DNA of 64,000 nucleotides from Mangrovimonas sp. YM274 (GTDB taxonomy: Bacteria > Bacteroidota > Bacteroidia > Flavobacteriales > Flavobacteriaceae). The stretch lies in NCBI RefSeq assembly GCF_030908385.1, contig NZ_CP133091.1, positions 620,001 to 684,000 on the forward strand. Reading direction: 5' to 3'. Position 1 is the stretch's first letter; each line of letters begins with the position of its first letter. Of the stretch, positions 24,882-34,243 are shown one piece after another. Under the pieces are notes generated by a model. That model was not told where the DNA came from. It saw only the letters and a program-made list of their open reading frames with translations, and did not search any database. Both the position numbers and the translations under genes were made by a program.

Positions 24882-25586
24882 ATGGGAGGATATATGGGGT
24901 ATTACTTACTTATTGGGGCGATTGCATTGGTAAGTTGGATAGTAAGTAATCAATTAAAACAGAAATTTAAGCAGTACTCTAAGGTCCATTTAAGAAATGG
25001 CATGAGTGGAAAAGAAATTGCCGAAAAAATGTTGGCTGATAATGGCATTACGGATGTACAGGTAATTTCTACGAGAGGACAGTTGACAGATCATTACAAT
25101 CCAAAGAACAAAACTGTTAATTTAAGTGAAGCGGTGTATAACCAGCGCAATGCTGCGGCAGCTGCGGTGGCTGCTCACGAGTGCGGACATGCCGTACAAC
25201 ATGCCCAAGCATATAAAGCTTTGCAAATGCGTTCGGCATTGGTGCCGGTGGTAAGTGTTACTTCGGGGATGTCGCAATGGTTGGTGATAGGAGGTTTGAT
25301 TCTTGGTGCAGCAGCAGGTGTTGGTATGGGATTTTGGATTGCCGTATTGGGCTTGGTGTTTATGGGAGCCGCTACGCTTTTTAGCTTTATTACTTTACCG
25401 GTAGAATATGATGCCAGTAACAGAGCTTTGGCATGGTTGAAAAACAAACACATGCTCACGCCAGAGGAGTATGCAGGTTCTGAAGATGCTTTAAAATGGG
25501 CGGCACGTACTTATTTGGTGGCGGCTATTGGTGCTTTGGCTTCCTTGTTGTACTGGGCCATGCAAGTTTTTGGAGGGCGAGATTAG
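24882..25586 (+). CDS. Zinc metallopeptidase, YugP-like
   Basis: 234 residues. Membrane segments are at about 6-22, 120-145, 148-170 and near the C-terminus. The zinc motif HECGH is at 99-103 (HExxH type), after an Ala-rich helix. This membrane-embedded peptidase family (often annotated as zinc metallopeptidase or YugP) has poorly known substrates; a membrane-protein quality-control role is inferred. It is single-gene, with a terminator 23 bp after the stop. Confidence 0.9.
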   Translation: MGGYMGYYLLIGAIALVSWIVSNQLKQKFKQYSKVHLRNGMSGKEIAEKMLADNGITDVQVISTRGQLTDHYNPKNKTVNLSEAVYNQRNAAAAAVAAHECGHAVQHAQAYKALQMRSALVPVVSVTSGMSQWLVIGGLILGAAAGVGMGFWIAVLGLVFMGAATLFSFITLPVEYDASNRALAWLKNKHMLTPEEYAGSEDALKWAARTYLVAAIGALASLLYWAMQVFGGRD

Positions 25587-25608
25587 TAAGTGTAATCTTA
25601 TAAAAATT

Positions 25609-25640
25609 AAAAGTCAGATGAGCACATCTGACTTTTTTTT
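25609..25640 (+). terminator. Rho-independent terminator
   Basis: Stem AAAGTCAGATG/CATCTGACTTT, loop AGCA, eight T's. It separates the metallopeptidase gene from the Bax-inhibitor gene. Confidence 0.9.
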
Positions 25641-25681
25641 GCTACTTTCAAAATCTAAACCAATAAACTAACTTTTATTTT

Positions 25682-26386
25682 ATGGAACAAAATGTCCAAC
25701 CCAAAATCATGTTAAGCGAATTAGCGGAAACAGACCGGATATCGTTTTACAAAAAAACCTATGCCCATGTTGCAGGGGGCGTACTGGTCTTTATTCTTTT
25801 TGAATATTTACTACTGCAAAGCGAGACGGTGGTTAATTTTATGTTGTCCATGATGGACGGCTATAAGTGGCTCTTAATGCTTGGAGGCTTTATGTTTATT
25901 ACCAATTATGCTGAGAGTACCGCGATGCGTTCGGAAGATAAGAGCAAGCAGTATTTGGCTTACGGTATATACATTTTGGCTGAAGCTTTCATATTTGTAC
26001 CAATTATTTTTATTGCAGCTTACTATATGGATTCTGGTCCAGAAATGCTTAATCAAGCCGCAATAGTAACCTTAGCTCTGTTTACTGGGCTTTCGGCAGT
26101 GGTTTTTGTTACCAAAAAGGATTTTTCATTCATTAAAACAGGGTTGACCATTGGATTTTTTATAGCCATTGGGTTGATTATTGCCGGAACCATTTTTGGA
26201 TTCAATCTAGGTTTATGGTTCTCTGTTGGAATGTGTTTGTTGGCCGGTGGTTCCATTTTGTACCAAACCTCGAATTTGGTGCATAAATATTCTACTGAAG
26301 ATTACATACCGGCATCGTTAGGTTTGTTTGCATCCTTAATGTTGTTGTTCTGGTATGTGTTGCAAATTTTTATGTCCAGAGACTAA
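25682..26386 (+). CDS. Bax inhibitor-1/YccA family membrane protein
   Basis: 234 residues with seven predicted membrane segments. The family pattern is seen in FMFITNYAESTAMRSEDKSK and the closing YSTEDYIPASLGLFASLMLLF segment with acidic residues near the C-terminus. Known relatives include YccA, which modulates FtsH, and calcium-leak channels such as BsYetJ. Which role applies here is unknown. It is monocistronic, followed by a strong hairpin. Confidence 0.9.
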   Translation: MEQNVQPKIMLSELAETDRISFYKKTYAHVAGGVLVFILFEYLLLQSETVVNFMLSMMDGYKWLLMLGGFMFITNYAESTAMRSEDKSKQYLAYGIYILAEAFIFVPIIFIAAYYMDSGPEMLNQAAIVTLALFTGLSAVVFVTKKDFSFIKTGLTIGFFIAIGLIIAGTIFGFNLGLWFSVGMCLLAGGSILYQTSNLVHKYSTEDYIPASLGLFASLMLLFWYVLQIFMSRD

Positions 26387-26411
26387 TGGTAATAGCTTAA
26401 ATAAATGATGT

Positions 26412-26449
26412 AAAAAGAAAGAGTCCTTAATAAAGGACTCTTTCTTTTT
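26412..26449. terminator. Strong bidirectional terminator
   Basis: A 17-bp perfect stem (AAAAAGAAAGAGTCCTT with its complement) and loop AATA, flanked by T-runs on both strands. It lies between the convergent Bax-inhibitor and Lrp genes. Confidence 0.92.
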
Positions 26450-26498
26450 ATCTTATGTGCTTTTTCCAGAGAAGTATAATGAACAGTTGGCTATAAAA

Positions 26499-26969
26499 TT
26501 ATACGTTAATCTGTCTATCGATTTGCTGTGCCAAGGAAATAAAGGTTTCGGTTCTGGAAACCCCAGAAATAGATTGAATGTCTTTGTTCAATAGGTGCAT
26601 AAGGTGCTCGTTGTCCTTACAAAGTACTTTAATGAAAATACTCCAGTTTCCAGTTGTATAGTGACATTCGATGACCTCTGGTATTTTCTTAAGTTGTTTT
26701 ACCGCCTCGGGATTGCTTACCGCCTTGTCTAAATAAATCCCAATAAAAGCCATGGTAGTATAGCCCAAAATTTTGGGATTGATCACAAACTTGGAGCCGG
26801 CAATTAATCCTGATTTTTCCAATTTTCGCAAGCGTTGGTGAATGGCGGCACCAGAAATGCCCACTTGCCTTGCAATTTCCAAAATAGGGGTGCGGGCATC
26901 TTCCATTAATGCCCTGAGGATTTTTTTGTCGATCCCGTCTATTTGGATATTTTGATTAACGACTTTCAT
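26499..26969 (-). CDS. Lrp/AsnC family transcriptional regulator
   Basis: 156 residues. The winged helix-turn-helix covers about 10-60 (LEIARQVGISGAAIHQRLRK), and a RAM ligand-binding domain follows, with GIYLDKAVSNPEAVKQL and CHYTTGNWSIFIKVLCKD. Such regulators sense amino acids. It lies 94 bp downstream of, and on the same strand as, the saccharopine dehydrogenase-like gene, so control of lysine or another amino-acid pathway is a plausible inference. Confidence 0.93.
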   Translation of the reverse strand: MKVVNQNIQIDGIDKKILRALMEDARTPILEIARQVGISGAAIHQRLRKLEKSGLIAGSKFVINPKILGYTTMAFIGIYLDKAVSNPEAVKQLKKIPEVIECHYTTGNWSIFIKVLCKDNEHLMHLLNKDIQSISGVSRTETFISLAQQIDRQINV

Positions 26970-27063
26970 GGCAAATCATAGATTTTCGAAAATTCTATAC
27001 CTATTGAATAGGTTTTGAAAGTATAAAGTTAACAAACAGTATTCAATTTATTAGCTTTTTTGG

Positions 27064-28428
27064 CTAAAGTATTAACGGATTGTAGCCTAAGTAGGGCACA
27101 TCGTACTCTTTAAACACAATATCGTAGCTTTCCAATTCATTTAAAATGGGTTCATAAATATCCTTATGAATTGGTATTTGTACTCCTGGCCTGGTAATTT
27201 TTTCGTTTAAAACGGCTAGAGTGGCAATGGCTACGGGAAGGCCTACAGTTTTAGCCATGGCGGTATAGGTTTTGTCTTCTCCCAAACAAACCATTGTAGC
27301 GTCAATTTGATGCTTTTTCCCATGGAGTTCGTATCCGAACTTATGGTACATGACAATCATGTCTTTTTCGTCCTCGCCCAAAGTCCAACTGTCTTCCAAT
27401 ATTTTCTGTAAAATCTTTGCAGGAGTAGCCTTTTTAAGGCCAACCTTTTTAGTATTGCTGAACAGGTCCAATTCTATAAGTTTGTCCCAAACGATATCGT
27501 CCTGGTCAATTTTAAGCGCATGACGCAGTTTTAGTTCTACCGAATCTGTAGGGCTGTATGGTAAAAAGGCATTTACAAAATCGCGGTAGGTCATTTGTTC
27601 ACTATCGTCCATGGTATATTCGTCATCGGTCATGCCCAACTGGACGAAAATATTCCAAGCCCTACTGAAGCCCACTTTTCGCATGGTACCACGATACAAT
27701 GTCTTGGCATCGTCAAGGCCATAAATGCTTTGGTATTTTAGGGAATCTCTATTGGCATAGGCTTCAAACCTGCCATACTCTTCAATGTCCAAAAATTCCG
27801 TACGTCTAAAAAGACGGTTGTAGGGAATGTATTTAAAGGTGCCTTCCTGTAAAAATTTGGCTGCACCACCTTGACCCGCCAATACTACATTTCGCGGGTT
27901 CCAAGTAAATTTATAGTTCCAAAGATTGTTATCGCTTTCAGGAGCCACCAAACCTCCTGTAAAGGATTCAAATAGAAGAATTTTTCCTCCTTGTTCTCTA
28001 ATTCGGTCTATAACCTTCATGGCGCTCATGTGGTCAATTCCAGGGTCTACTCCCACTTCGTTCATAAATACGAGGTCTTTCTCTTTTGCAGCTTTGTCCA
28101 ATTTTTGCATTTCTTCACTTACATACGAAGCGGTTACCATGTTTTTATTGAAGGAAATACAATCCTTAGCAATTTCTACATGCATTCTGGCGGGTAGCAT
28201 GGATACAACAATATCGGCATTTTGAATGGCGGCCTGTCTTGACTTTCTATCCTTTACATCCAATACAATGGCCTGTGCATTATGGTGGTGATTGATTAAT
28301 TTTTTGGCATTAGAGAAATTGACGTCGCCTACAATAACAAATAGTTGTTCCTCGTCAGATTTGTCCAATAAATACTTTATAAGGTAAGATGCAGATTTAC
28401 CAGAACCAATCACTAAAATTTTTCGCAT
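27064..28428 (-). CDS. Saccharopine dehydrogenase family protein
   Basis: 454 residues. The N-terminal Rossmann motif is KILVIGSGKSASYLIKYLLD, followed by the family segments DIVVSMLPARMHVEIAKDCI and FMNEVGVDPGIDHMSAMKVI. The C-terminal saccharopine-binding part is complete. The family oxidises saccharopine or related opine-like adducts in lysine metabolism, or acts as carboxynorspermidine synthase in other branches. The first is favoured from full-length resemblance to the SDH half of plant/animal LKR-SDH. The following gene is an Lrp regulator. Confidence 0.9.
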   Translation of the reverse strand: MRKILVIGSGKSASYLIKYLLDKSDEEQLFVIVGDVNFSNAKKLINHHHNAQAIVLDVKDRKSRQAAIQNADIVVSMLPARMHVEIAKDCISFNKNMVTASYVSEEMQKLDKAAKEKDLVFMNEVGVDPGIDHMSAMKVIDRIREQGGKILLFESFTGGLVAPESDNNLWNYKFTWNPRNVVLAGQGGAAKFLQEGTFKYIPYNRLFRRTEFLDIEEYGRFEAYANRDSLKYQSIYGLDDAKTLYRGTMRKVGFSRAWNIFVQLGMTDDEYTMDDSEQMTYRDFVNAFLPYSPTDSVELKLRHALKIDQDDIVWDKLIELDLFSNTKKVGLKKATPAKILQKILEDSWTLGEDEKDMIVMYHKFGYELHGKKHQIDATMVCLGEDKTYTAMAKTVGLPVAIATLAVLNEKITRPGVQIPIHKDIYEPILNELESYDIVFKEYDVPYLGYNPLIL

Positions 28429-28444
28429 AATGAGAATAGTTAGT

Positions 28445-28452
28445 TAATTTTG
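28445..28452 (+). promoter_or_regulatory. Putative -7 element of the DUF423 gene
   Basis: TAATTTTG matches TAnnTTTG, 51 bp before the ATG at 28504, in the divergent region with the saccharopine dehydrogenase-like gene. Confidence 0.4.
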
Positions 28453-28503
28453 TTACGAATGTAATAAAATGTCAAGGCATTAAAAACCAAATTTTTAAAA
28501 TAT

Positions 28504-28896
28504 ATGAATAAATCCATTTTGGTGGCGGCCGCTCTTTTAGGTGCCATTAGTATTGTTTTAGGAGCCTTCGGGGCTCATGGTTTAAAGGAATTAATTGCCG
28601 TGGAGGCCCAGCAAACATTCGAGACAGGGGTACGCTATCAAATGTACCATGCCTTATTACTTTTATTTGTTGGGAGTACACAATTTATTTCCCAAAAAAC
28701 AAAAAAAATAATGTTCTACTTGGTGCTGTTGGGAGTGCTTTTCTTTTCGGGATCTATATATGGATTGGCTACAAATAATCTTACAGGGTTTAATTTTAAA
28801 AGCATAGGTTTTATTACTCCAATTGGCGGACTCCTTCTTATAGCCGCTTGGGTGCTGATGTTTTTGGACTTTTTAAAAATGAAAACCGATAAATAA
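28504..28896 (+). CDS. DUF423 membrane protein
   Basis: 130 residues with four membrane segments. The family opening AAALLGAISIVLGAFGAHGLK and the middle FETGVRYQMYHALLLL are diagnostic of DUF423 (YwdK/YgdD). No function is established for the family. It lies 64 bp before pckA with its own -7 box between, so the two are probably separately transcribed. Confidence 0.92.
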   Translation: MNKSILVAAALLGAISIVLGAFGAHGLKELIAVEAQQTFETGVRYQMYHALLLLFVGSTQFISQKTKKIMFYLVLLGVLFFSGSIYGLATNNLTGFNFKSIGFITPIGGLLLIAAWVLMFLDFLKMKTDK

Positions 28897-28927
28897 GGTT
28901 TTAGGTGGAACTTTAAAATATTGTTGT

Positions 28928-28935
28928 TAATTTTG
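28928..28935 (+). promoter_or_regulatory. Putative -7 element of pckA
   Basis: TAATTTTG fits TAnnTTTG, 25 bp before the pckA ATG. The -33 box is not evident. Confidence 0.45.
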
Positions 28936-28960
28936 CAGGACAAACAACACAAACAAAATT

Positions 28961-30577
28961 ATGGTAGAAAATACCCAAACTACGAAAACGATTTCGCTAG
29001 ATAGCTACGGAATCAAGAATGCAAAGGTACAATATCAATTATCCCCAGAAGAATTACATGACATTACAATTGACAAAGAACAAGGAGTGGAAGCTTCTTC
29101 TGGTGCTTTGGCAATCAATACAGGAGAGTTTACAGGTAGATCTCCAAAAGATCGTTTTATTGTTAAAGACGAAATCACTAAGGACAAAGTTTGGTGGGGA
29201 GACATCAACATTCCATTTGACTCTGACAAGTTTGAAAAACTATATGATAAAGTAACAGAATACCTTTCTGGAAAGGAAATTTTTGTTCGTGATAGTTATG
29301 CTTGTGCCGATGACAATTATAGATTGAACATTCGCGTAATCAATGAGTATCCATGGAGTAACATGTTTGCCTATAACATGTTTTTGCGTCCTACGGAAAA
29401 GGAATGGGAAGGGTTTCAACCAGAATGGACCATTGTAAATGCGCCTGGTTTTATGGCTAACCCAGAAGAGGATGGTACGCGCCAACATAATTTTGCCATT
29501 TTGGACTTTACCAGAAAAATTGCCTTAATTGGCGGTACAGGGTATACTGGAGAAATTAAAAAAGGTATTTTCTCTGCTCTTAACTTTATTTTGCCGGTCT
29601 TTAAAAATACCTTACCAATGCACTGTAGTGCCAATGTTGGAGAAGAAGGTGATACGGCTATTTTCTTTGGGTTGTCCGGTACGGGAAAAACAACGCTTTC
29701 AGCCGATCCTAACAGAAAATTGATAGGAGATGATGAGCACGGTTGGACCAACGAAAATACCGTGTTTAATTTTGAAGGCGGATGCTATGCTAAGGTGATT
29801 AACCTTTCTGAAGAAAACGAACCAGATATTTTCAATGCCATTAAAAAGGGCGCTATTCTTGAAAATGTAATTTTGGATGACAATGGCGCTGTTGATTTTG
29901 CAAATACGTCCATCACTCAAAATACACGTGTAAGCTACCCGATACATCATATCAATAATATTCAGCAACCATCCATAGGTAAAAATCCAAAAAACATCTT
30001 CTTTTTGACAGCGGATGCGTTTGGGGTATTGCCTCCTATCTCCAAGCTTACACCAGCCCAAGCTGCGTATCATTTTATTTCTGGTTATACGGCTAAAGTA
30101 GCAGGAACGGAAGCAGGTGTATTGGAGCCACAGCCATCTTTCTCCGCTTGTTTTGGGGCGCCTTTTATGCCTTTGCATCCAACTAAATATGCAGAGATGT
30201 TAAGTAAGAAAATGAAGGAGACCGGAGTAAACGTATGGTTGGTTAATACTGGGTGGACTGGTGGTCCTTATGGCGTAGGAACCCGAATGAAACTTAAATA
30301 TACCAGAGCAATGATCAATGCGGTGTTGAATGGTGATTTAGGATTGTATAATTATGATGATTATCACATTCACTCTGTATTTGGAGTAGCACAGCCAAGA
30401 ACCTGTCCTGGCGTACCAACGGAGGTTTTGAGTCCAAGAACAACTTGGAACGACGATGAGGCATATTACACCATGGCCTTTAAATTGACCAATGCCTTTA
30501 GAGAGAACTTCAAGAAGTTTGAAAGCTACGCAAACGAAGAAATTAGAAGAGGAGGACCGCAGCGTTACGCCTTCTAA
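28961..30577 (+). CDS. pckA: Phosphoenolpyruvate carboxykinase (ATP)
   Basis: 538 residues, typical length. The kinase-1 P-loop GLSGTGKTTLS is at about 236-246, the kinase-2 metal motif LIGDDEHGW follows, and the substrate loop SGYTAKVAGTEAG is intact. It converts oxaloacetate to PEP with ATP, the first committed gluconeogenic step, as expected in a marine heterotroph living on amino acids. It is monocistronic with a terminator. Confidence 0.97.
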   Translation: MVENTQTTKTISLDSYGIKNAKVQYQLSPEELHDITIDKEQGVEASSGALAINTGEFTGRSPKDRFIVKDEITKDKVWWGDINIPFDSDKFEKLYDKVTEYLSGKEIFVRDSYACADDNYRLNIRVINEYPWSNMFAYNMFLRPTEKEWEGFQPEWTIVNAPGFMANPEEDGTRQHNFAILDFTRKIALIGGTGYTGEIKKGIFSALNFILPVFKNTLPMHCSANVGEEGDTAIFFGLSGTGKTTLSADPNRKLIGDDEHGWTNENTVFNFEGGCYAKVINLSEENEPDIFNAIKKGAILENVILDDNGAVDFANTSITQNTRVSYPIHHINNIQQPSIGKNPKNIFFLTADAFGVLPPISKLTPAQAAYHFISGYTAKVAGTEAGVLEPQPSFSACFGAPFMPLHPTKYAEMLSKKMKETGVNVWLVNTGWTGGPYGVGTRMKLKYTRAMINAVLNGDLGLYNYDDYHIHSVFGVAQPRTCPGVPTEVLSPRTTWNDDEAYYTMAFKLTNAFRENFKKFESYANEEIRRGGPQRYAF

Positions 30578-30598
30578 AAATTAATGAAAAAGGAAAAT

Positions 30599-30631
30599 AA
30601 AAAAGCGATTCAATTTTGAATCGCTTTTTTT
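30599..30631. terminator. Terminator between pckA and hemD
   Basis: Stem AAAAGCGATTCAA/TTGAATCGCTTTT with a two-base loop, T-run on plus and A-run on minus side, placed between convergent genes. Confidence 0.9.
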
Positions 30632-30649
30632 ATGAGGTTGCGTAAAGGT

Positions 30650-31399
30650 TTATTTTCCCTTATTCACTTTTTCAATATACTTTTCTAGTGCCATCGTCAT
30701 GGATGGTGTTTCTGGCGTTGGTGCTGCAATATCTACACGCAAGCCTTTGGCTTCAACTGCTTTAATGGTAGTGTTTCCAAATACGGCAATACGTGTGTTG
30801 TTTTGTTTAAATTCAGGGAAATTGTGGAATAAGGATTCAATTCCTGAAGGACTAAAAAATACCAAGATATCGTAAGTAACGTTTTCAAGATCTGAAAGGT
30901 CGCTGATGACAGTTTTGTAAAATACAGCTTCTTTCCATTTTACGTTAAGGGCATTCATGGTTTCCGGTACCTCTGGTTTCAATTTGTCTGTGGTAGGCAG
31001 CAGGAAATTTTCGTCCTTATATTTTTTGATCAAAGGAGAAAGCTCCGCGAAGGTGCGTTTTCCAACATAAATTTTACGCTTACGGTACACTACGTATTTT
31101 TGCAAGTAATAAGCCACAGCTTCAGACTGGCAAAAGTATTTCATGGTATCCGGCACTTTAAAGCGCATTTCATCGGCTACTCTAAAAAAATGATCTACAG
31201 AATTTCTACTGGTAAGGATAATGGCAGTATATTGGCTCAAATCTACTTTTTGTTGTCTGATTTCCTTTGCAGGAACTCCCTCAACATGGATAAAAGGGCG
31301 GAAGTCTATCTTTACTTTTTGTTTTTCCTGAAGATCAAAATAAGGCGAATTTTCTATTTTAGGTTCTGGTTGCGACACTAAAATTGTTTTCACTTTCAT
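30650..31399 (-). CDS. hemD: Uroporphyrinogen-III synthase
   Basis: 249 residues. The two-domain HemD fold is recognisable: SQYTAIILTSRNSVDHFFRV in the first half and DILVFFSPSGIESLFHNFPE plus RIAVFGNTTIKAVEAKGLRV in the second. It cyclises hydroxymethylbilane with inversion of ring D in haem synthesis. The neighbouring DUF4271 gene 22 bp upstream on the same strand is a recurring pairing in Bacteroidota. Confidence 0.9.
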   Translation of the reverse strand: MKVKTILVSQPEPKIENSPYFDLQEKQKVKIDFRPFIHVEGVPAKEIRQQKVDLSQYTAIILTSRNSVDHFFRVADEMRFKVPDTMKYFCQSEAVAYYLQKYVVYRKRKIYVGKRTFAELSPLIKKYKDENFLLPTTDKLKPEVPETMNALNVKWKEAVFYKTVISDLSDLENVTYDILVFFSPSGIESLFHNFPEFKQNNTRIAVFGNTTIKAVEAKGLRVDIAAPTPETPSMTMALEKYIEKVNKGK

Positions 31400-31421
31400 A
31401 GGCTTTGGTATAGGTTTAAGC

Positions 31422-32069
31422 TTAGTAATTGATTAATATGTGATATAAAATTAGATAAGGACCAATTTCAAGTGCGCAAAGATACAAAATAAAATAGAAT
31501 AAGTTATTCATTATCATATTTTGATGGTTCTTGAAAGTGGTTGCAAATCCAATGCTATTGATAAGCACCATCAGGGCTAGCGTGCAAAAAATTATAAGCT
31601 TAGATGGGGCTATGGTGTATATTAATAAGATGTTGATAGGCAATAAAAAAAGGCCGCTTAAGTTCTTGAAACTGGTCTTTTGAAATAGGTATTGGTCCAT
31701 GAGTTGGTCAATTTCAAAAAGACTGCCCAATAGGCGCTCCAAAAGTACTTTTATGAGGAGTACGGCCCCAATGCCAATAAGCAATTTTGAAAATGCCATG
31801 AGGTTGAAATTGGCCGGGTCAATAAAGGTGCTGTAACTGATGTAAGTAAAAATGGATACCGAAATGATCAGGTTTAAAAACAATAGAGTGTCAAAACCAT
31901 CGACAAACTTTTGATCTCTGCTGTAGATTTTTAAGTATTTGGAATTCCCAATCAAGACCAAAAAATCATAAAATCGGTGTTCAAACATAAATTTGGCCAT
32001 TGCTATAAAGCCTAAACTCATAACAATTAAAATAGTAAACCATTCGTTAGAAACAACCTCTCTTAACAT
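31422..32069 (-). CDS. DUF4271 membrane protein
   Basis: 215 residues with about six membrane segments. The opening REVVSNEWFTILIVMSLGFI and middle FFLLPINILLIYTIA-like region match DUF4271, a Bacteroidota-specific family of unknown function. It lies 22 bp upstream of hemD and is divergent from the GT2 gene, so co-expression with haem synthesis is likely but its role is unknown. Confidence 0.85.
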   Translation of the reverse strand: MLREVVSNEWFTILIVMSLGFIAMAKFMFEHRFYDFLVLIGNSKYLKIYSRDQKFVDGFDTLLFLNLIISVSIFTYISYSTFIDPANFNLMAFSKLLIGIGAVLLIKVLLERLLGSLFEIDQLMDQYLFQKTSFKNLSGLFLLPINILLIYTIAPSKLIIFCTLALMVLINSIGFATTFKNHQNMIMNNLFYFILYLCALEIGPYLILYHILINY

Positions 32070-32149
32070 AGCGCTAAATTACTAAGAATTTTTTAGCTGT
32101 TTAACTTTTAATTAAGGACTTTTCAATAAAAATAATACATTAAAAAACT

Positions 32150-32157
32150 TACTTTTG
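32150..32157 (+). promoter_or_regulatory. Putative -7 element of the GT2 gene
   Basis: TACTTTTG fits TAnnTTTG, 15 bp before the ATG at 32173. A start at the TTG inside it (32155) is therefore unlikely. Confidence 0.45.
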
Positions 32158-32172
32158 CTAAAATTTGATTGC

Positions 32173-32895
32173 ATGAGGGATGCCATTGTCATCATACCAA
32201 CCTATAACGAAATTGAAAATATTGAGGCCATAATCAGGGCCGTATTTACTCAGGACAAGGCCTTCGATATATTGGTGGTTGATGATAACTCCCCGGATTT
32301 AACAGGACTTAAAGTTGTTGAACTTCAAAAGGAGTTTCCAGATTCCTTATTTTTGTTAAAGCGCGAGAGCAAAACTGGTTTGGGAAGAGCTTATATAGAT
32401 GGGTTCAAATGGTGTTTGGAGCGAAGTTATGGATACATTTTTGAAATGGACGCCGATTTCTCTCATGACCCTAAAGACCTGGTAAGGCTGTATCGTGCCT
32501 GCGCCCAAGAAGGTGCCGATGTGTCTATTGGCTCACGTTACATCAAGGGGGTTAATGTGGTTAATTGGCCCATGAGCCGTGTATTGATGTCGTATTTTGC
32601 ATCAAAATATGTAAGGTTGATTACTCGTATGAAGCTTCAGGATACCACGGCTGGTTTTGTATGCTATAAGCGCCATGTGTTGGAAGCCATTAATTTGGAC
32701 GACATCAAATTTGTGGGCTACGCCTTTCAAATTGAAATGAAATTTAAAGCGTATCTTAAAAAATTTAAAATTATAGAAGTGCCCGTGATCTTCACGGACC
32801 GTTCCAAAGGGAAGTCAAAAATGAGCAGTGGAATTATCTCTGAAGCCATTTTTGGAGTGTTGAATATGAAATTAAAAAGCTTAGTTGGGAAATAG
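32173..32895 (+). CDS. Polyprenol monophosphomannose synthase-like glycosyltransferase (GT2)
   Basis: 240 residues from ATG at 32173; a TTG in frame upstream falls in the promoter. GT2 features: AIVIIPTYNEIENIEAIIRA, VVDDNSPDLTG, and the DXD motif MDADFSHDPKDL. The size and SRYIKGVNVVNWPMSR segment match dolichyl/polyprenyl-phosphate mannose synthases, which make lipid-linked mannose for glycan transfer across the inner membrane. There is no C-terminal membrane domain. The stop is one base before the dihydroorotase-like ATG, so the two are in one operon with DUF4296. Confidence 0.9.
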   Translation: MRDAIVIIPTYNEIENIEAIIRAVFTQDKAFDILVVDDNSPDLTGLKVVELQKEFPDSLFLLKRESKTGLGRAYIDGFKWCLERSYGYIFEMDADFSHDPKDLVRLYRACAQEGADVSIGSRYIKGVNVVNWPMSRVLMSYFASKYVRLITRMKLQDTTAGFVCYKRHVLEAINLDDIKFVGYAFQIEMKFKAYLKKFKIIEVPVIFTDRSKGKSKMSSGIISEAIFGVLNMKLKSLVGK

Positions 32896-32896
32896 T

Positions 32897-34243
32897 ATGA
32901 AAACAAATACGGTACTTATTAAAAATGCCAAAATTGTTAATGAAGGCAAAATTGTTGAAGGTGATATTTTAATTGAGGGAGAGTATATCAAAGAGATTGC
33001 GGATTCCATAAGTGCAAAATCATCGAGTGTAAAGGTGATTGATGCCGAAGGGAATTATGTGTTTCCCGGTGCTATTGATGACCAAGTACATTTTAGAGAG
33101 CCTGGTTTAACCCATAAAGCAAATATTGAAACCGAATCCAAAGCTGCCATTGCAGGTGGGATTACTACTTTTATAGAAATGCCTAACACGGTGCCTCAAA
33201 CCACTACCATTGAAAAGTTGGAGGAAAAGTTTGCCATTGCGGCCGAAACGTCGCATGCCAATTATTCCTTTATGTTTGGTGGGACCAACGACAACTTGGA
33301 GGAAATTTTAAAAGTAGACGAAAAGAATGTAGCGGCCTTAAAATTGTTTTTGGGTTCTTCTACGGGAAACATGTTGGTGGACGATCCAAAAACTTTGGAA
33401 AAAATCTTCAGCAGTACCAATTTATTGATAGCTGTACACTGTGAGGACGAAGAAACTATAAAAACCAACCTGGCTAAGTATACTGAAAAGTATGGTGATG
33501 ATATTCCAATTAAGTTCCATCCAGAAATTAGAAGCGAAGAGGCTTGCTATTTGTCGTCTTCAAAAGCTATTGAGTTAGCTAAGAAAACAGGAGCAAGATT
33601 ACATATATTCCATTTGTCTACAGCAAAAGAGACTGAACTGTTCACTAATAAGATACCGTTAAAGGAGAAAAAAATTACAGCCGAAGTTTGTATACACCAC
33701 CTTTGGTTTAGTGATGAAGATTACGATGCCAAAGGAACGCTTATTAAATGGAATCCAGCGGTAAAATCAGCCAAGGATAGAGAAGGACTTTGGAAAGCTT
33801 TGTTGGATGGTCGTATAGATGTGATTGCTACAGATCATGCACCACATACTTTGGAAGAAAAGAAAAATGTGTATACCAAAGCCCCTTCAGGAGGACCCTT
33901 GGTTCAGCATGCTTTGGTGGCCATGATTGAGGCCTACCACAAAGAAAAGATATCATTAGAGAAAATCGTTGAGAAAATGTGCCACAACCCGGCCATTTTG
34001 TTCCAGATAGAAAAAAGAGGGTATATCCGTGAAGGCTATTTTGCCGATTTAGTGATTGTAGATGTCAACAGTCCATGGTCTGTGAAAAAGGAGAATATTC
34101 TTTACAAATGCGGTTGGTCACCATTTGAAGGGACAACCTTTAAATCTCGTATTACCCACACATTTGTAAACGGTTACTTGGTCTATAATAACTTTAAGTT
34201 TACCAACGGTAAAGCAGCCAAAAGATTAACTTTTGACAGATGA
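32897..34243 (+). CDS. Dihydroorotase-like amidohydrolase
   Basis: 448 residues from ATG at 32897 (an upstream TTG is ignored because it overlaps the GT2 gene). Amidohydrolase layout: an early VFPGAIDDQVHFREPGLTHK, a later LHIFHLSTAKE, and the catalytic-Asp segment ATDHAPHTLEEK. The first metal motif reads D-Q-V-H instead of D-x-H-x-H, so one metal-ligand His is Gln; this variant appears in Bacteroidota proteins annotated as dihydroorotase. It probably acts in pyrimidine synthesis (carbamoyl-aspartate to dihydroorotate), with the substitution leaving some doubt. It overlaps DUF4296 by ATGA. Confidence 0.88.
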   Translation: MKTNTVLIKNAKIVNEGKIVEGDILIEGEYIKEIADSISAKSSSVKVIDAEGNYVFPGAIDDQVHFREPGLTHKANIETESKAAIAGGITTFIEMPNTVPQTTTIEKLEEKFAIAAETSHANYSFMFGGTNDNLEEILKVDEKNVAALKLFLGSSTGNMLVDDPKTLEKIFSSTNLLIAVHCEDEETIKTNLAKYTEKYGDDIPIKFHPEIRSEEACYLSSSKAIELAKKTGARLHIFHLSTAKETELFTNKIPLKEKKITAEVCIHHLWFSDEDYDAKGTLIKWNPAVKSAKDREGLWKALLDGRIDVIATDHAPHTLEEKKNVYTKAPSGGPLVQHALVAMIEAYHKEKISLEKIVEKMCHNPAILFQIEKRGYIREGYFADLVIVDVNSPWSVKKENILYKCGWSPFEGTTFKSRITHTFVNGYLVYNNFKFTNGKAAKRLTFDR

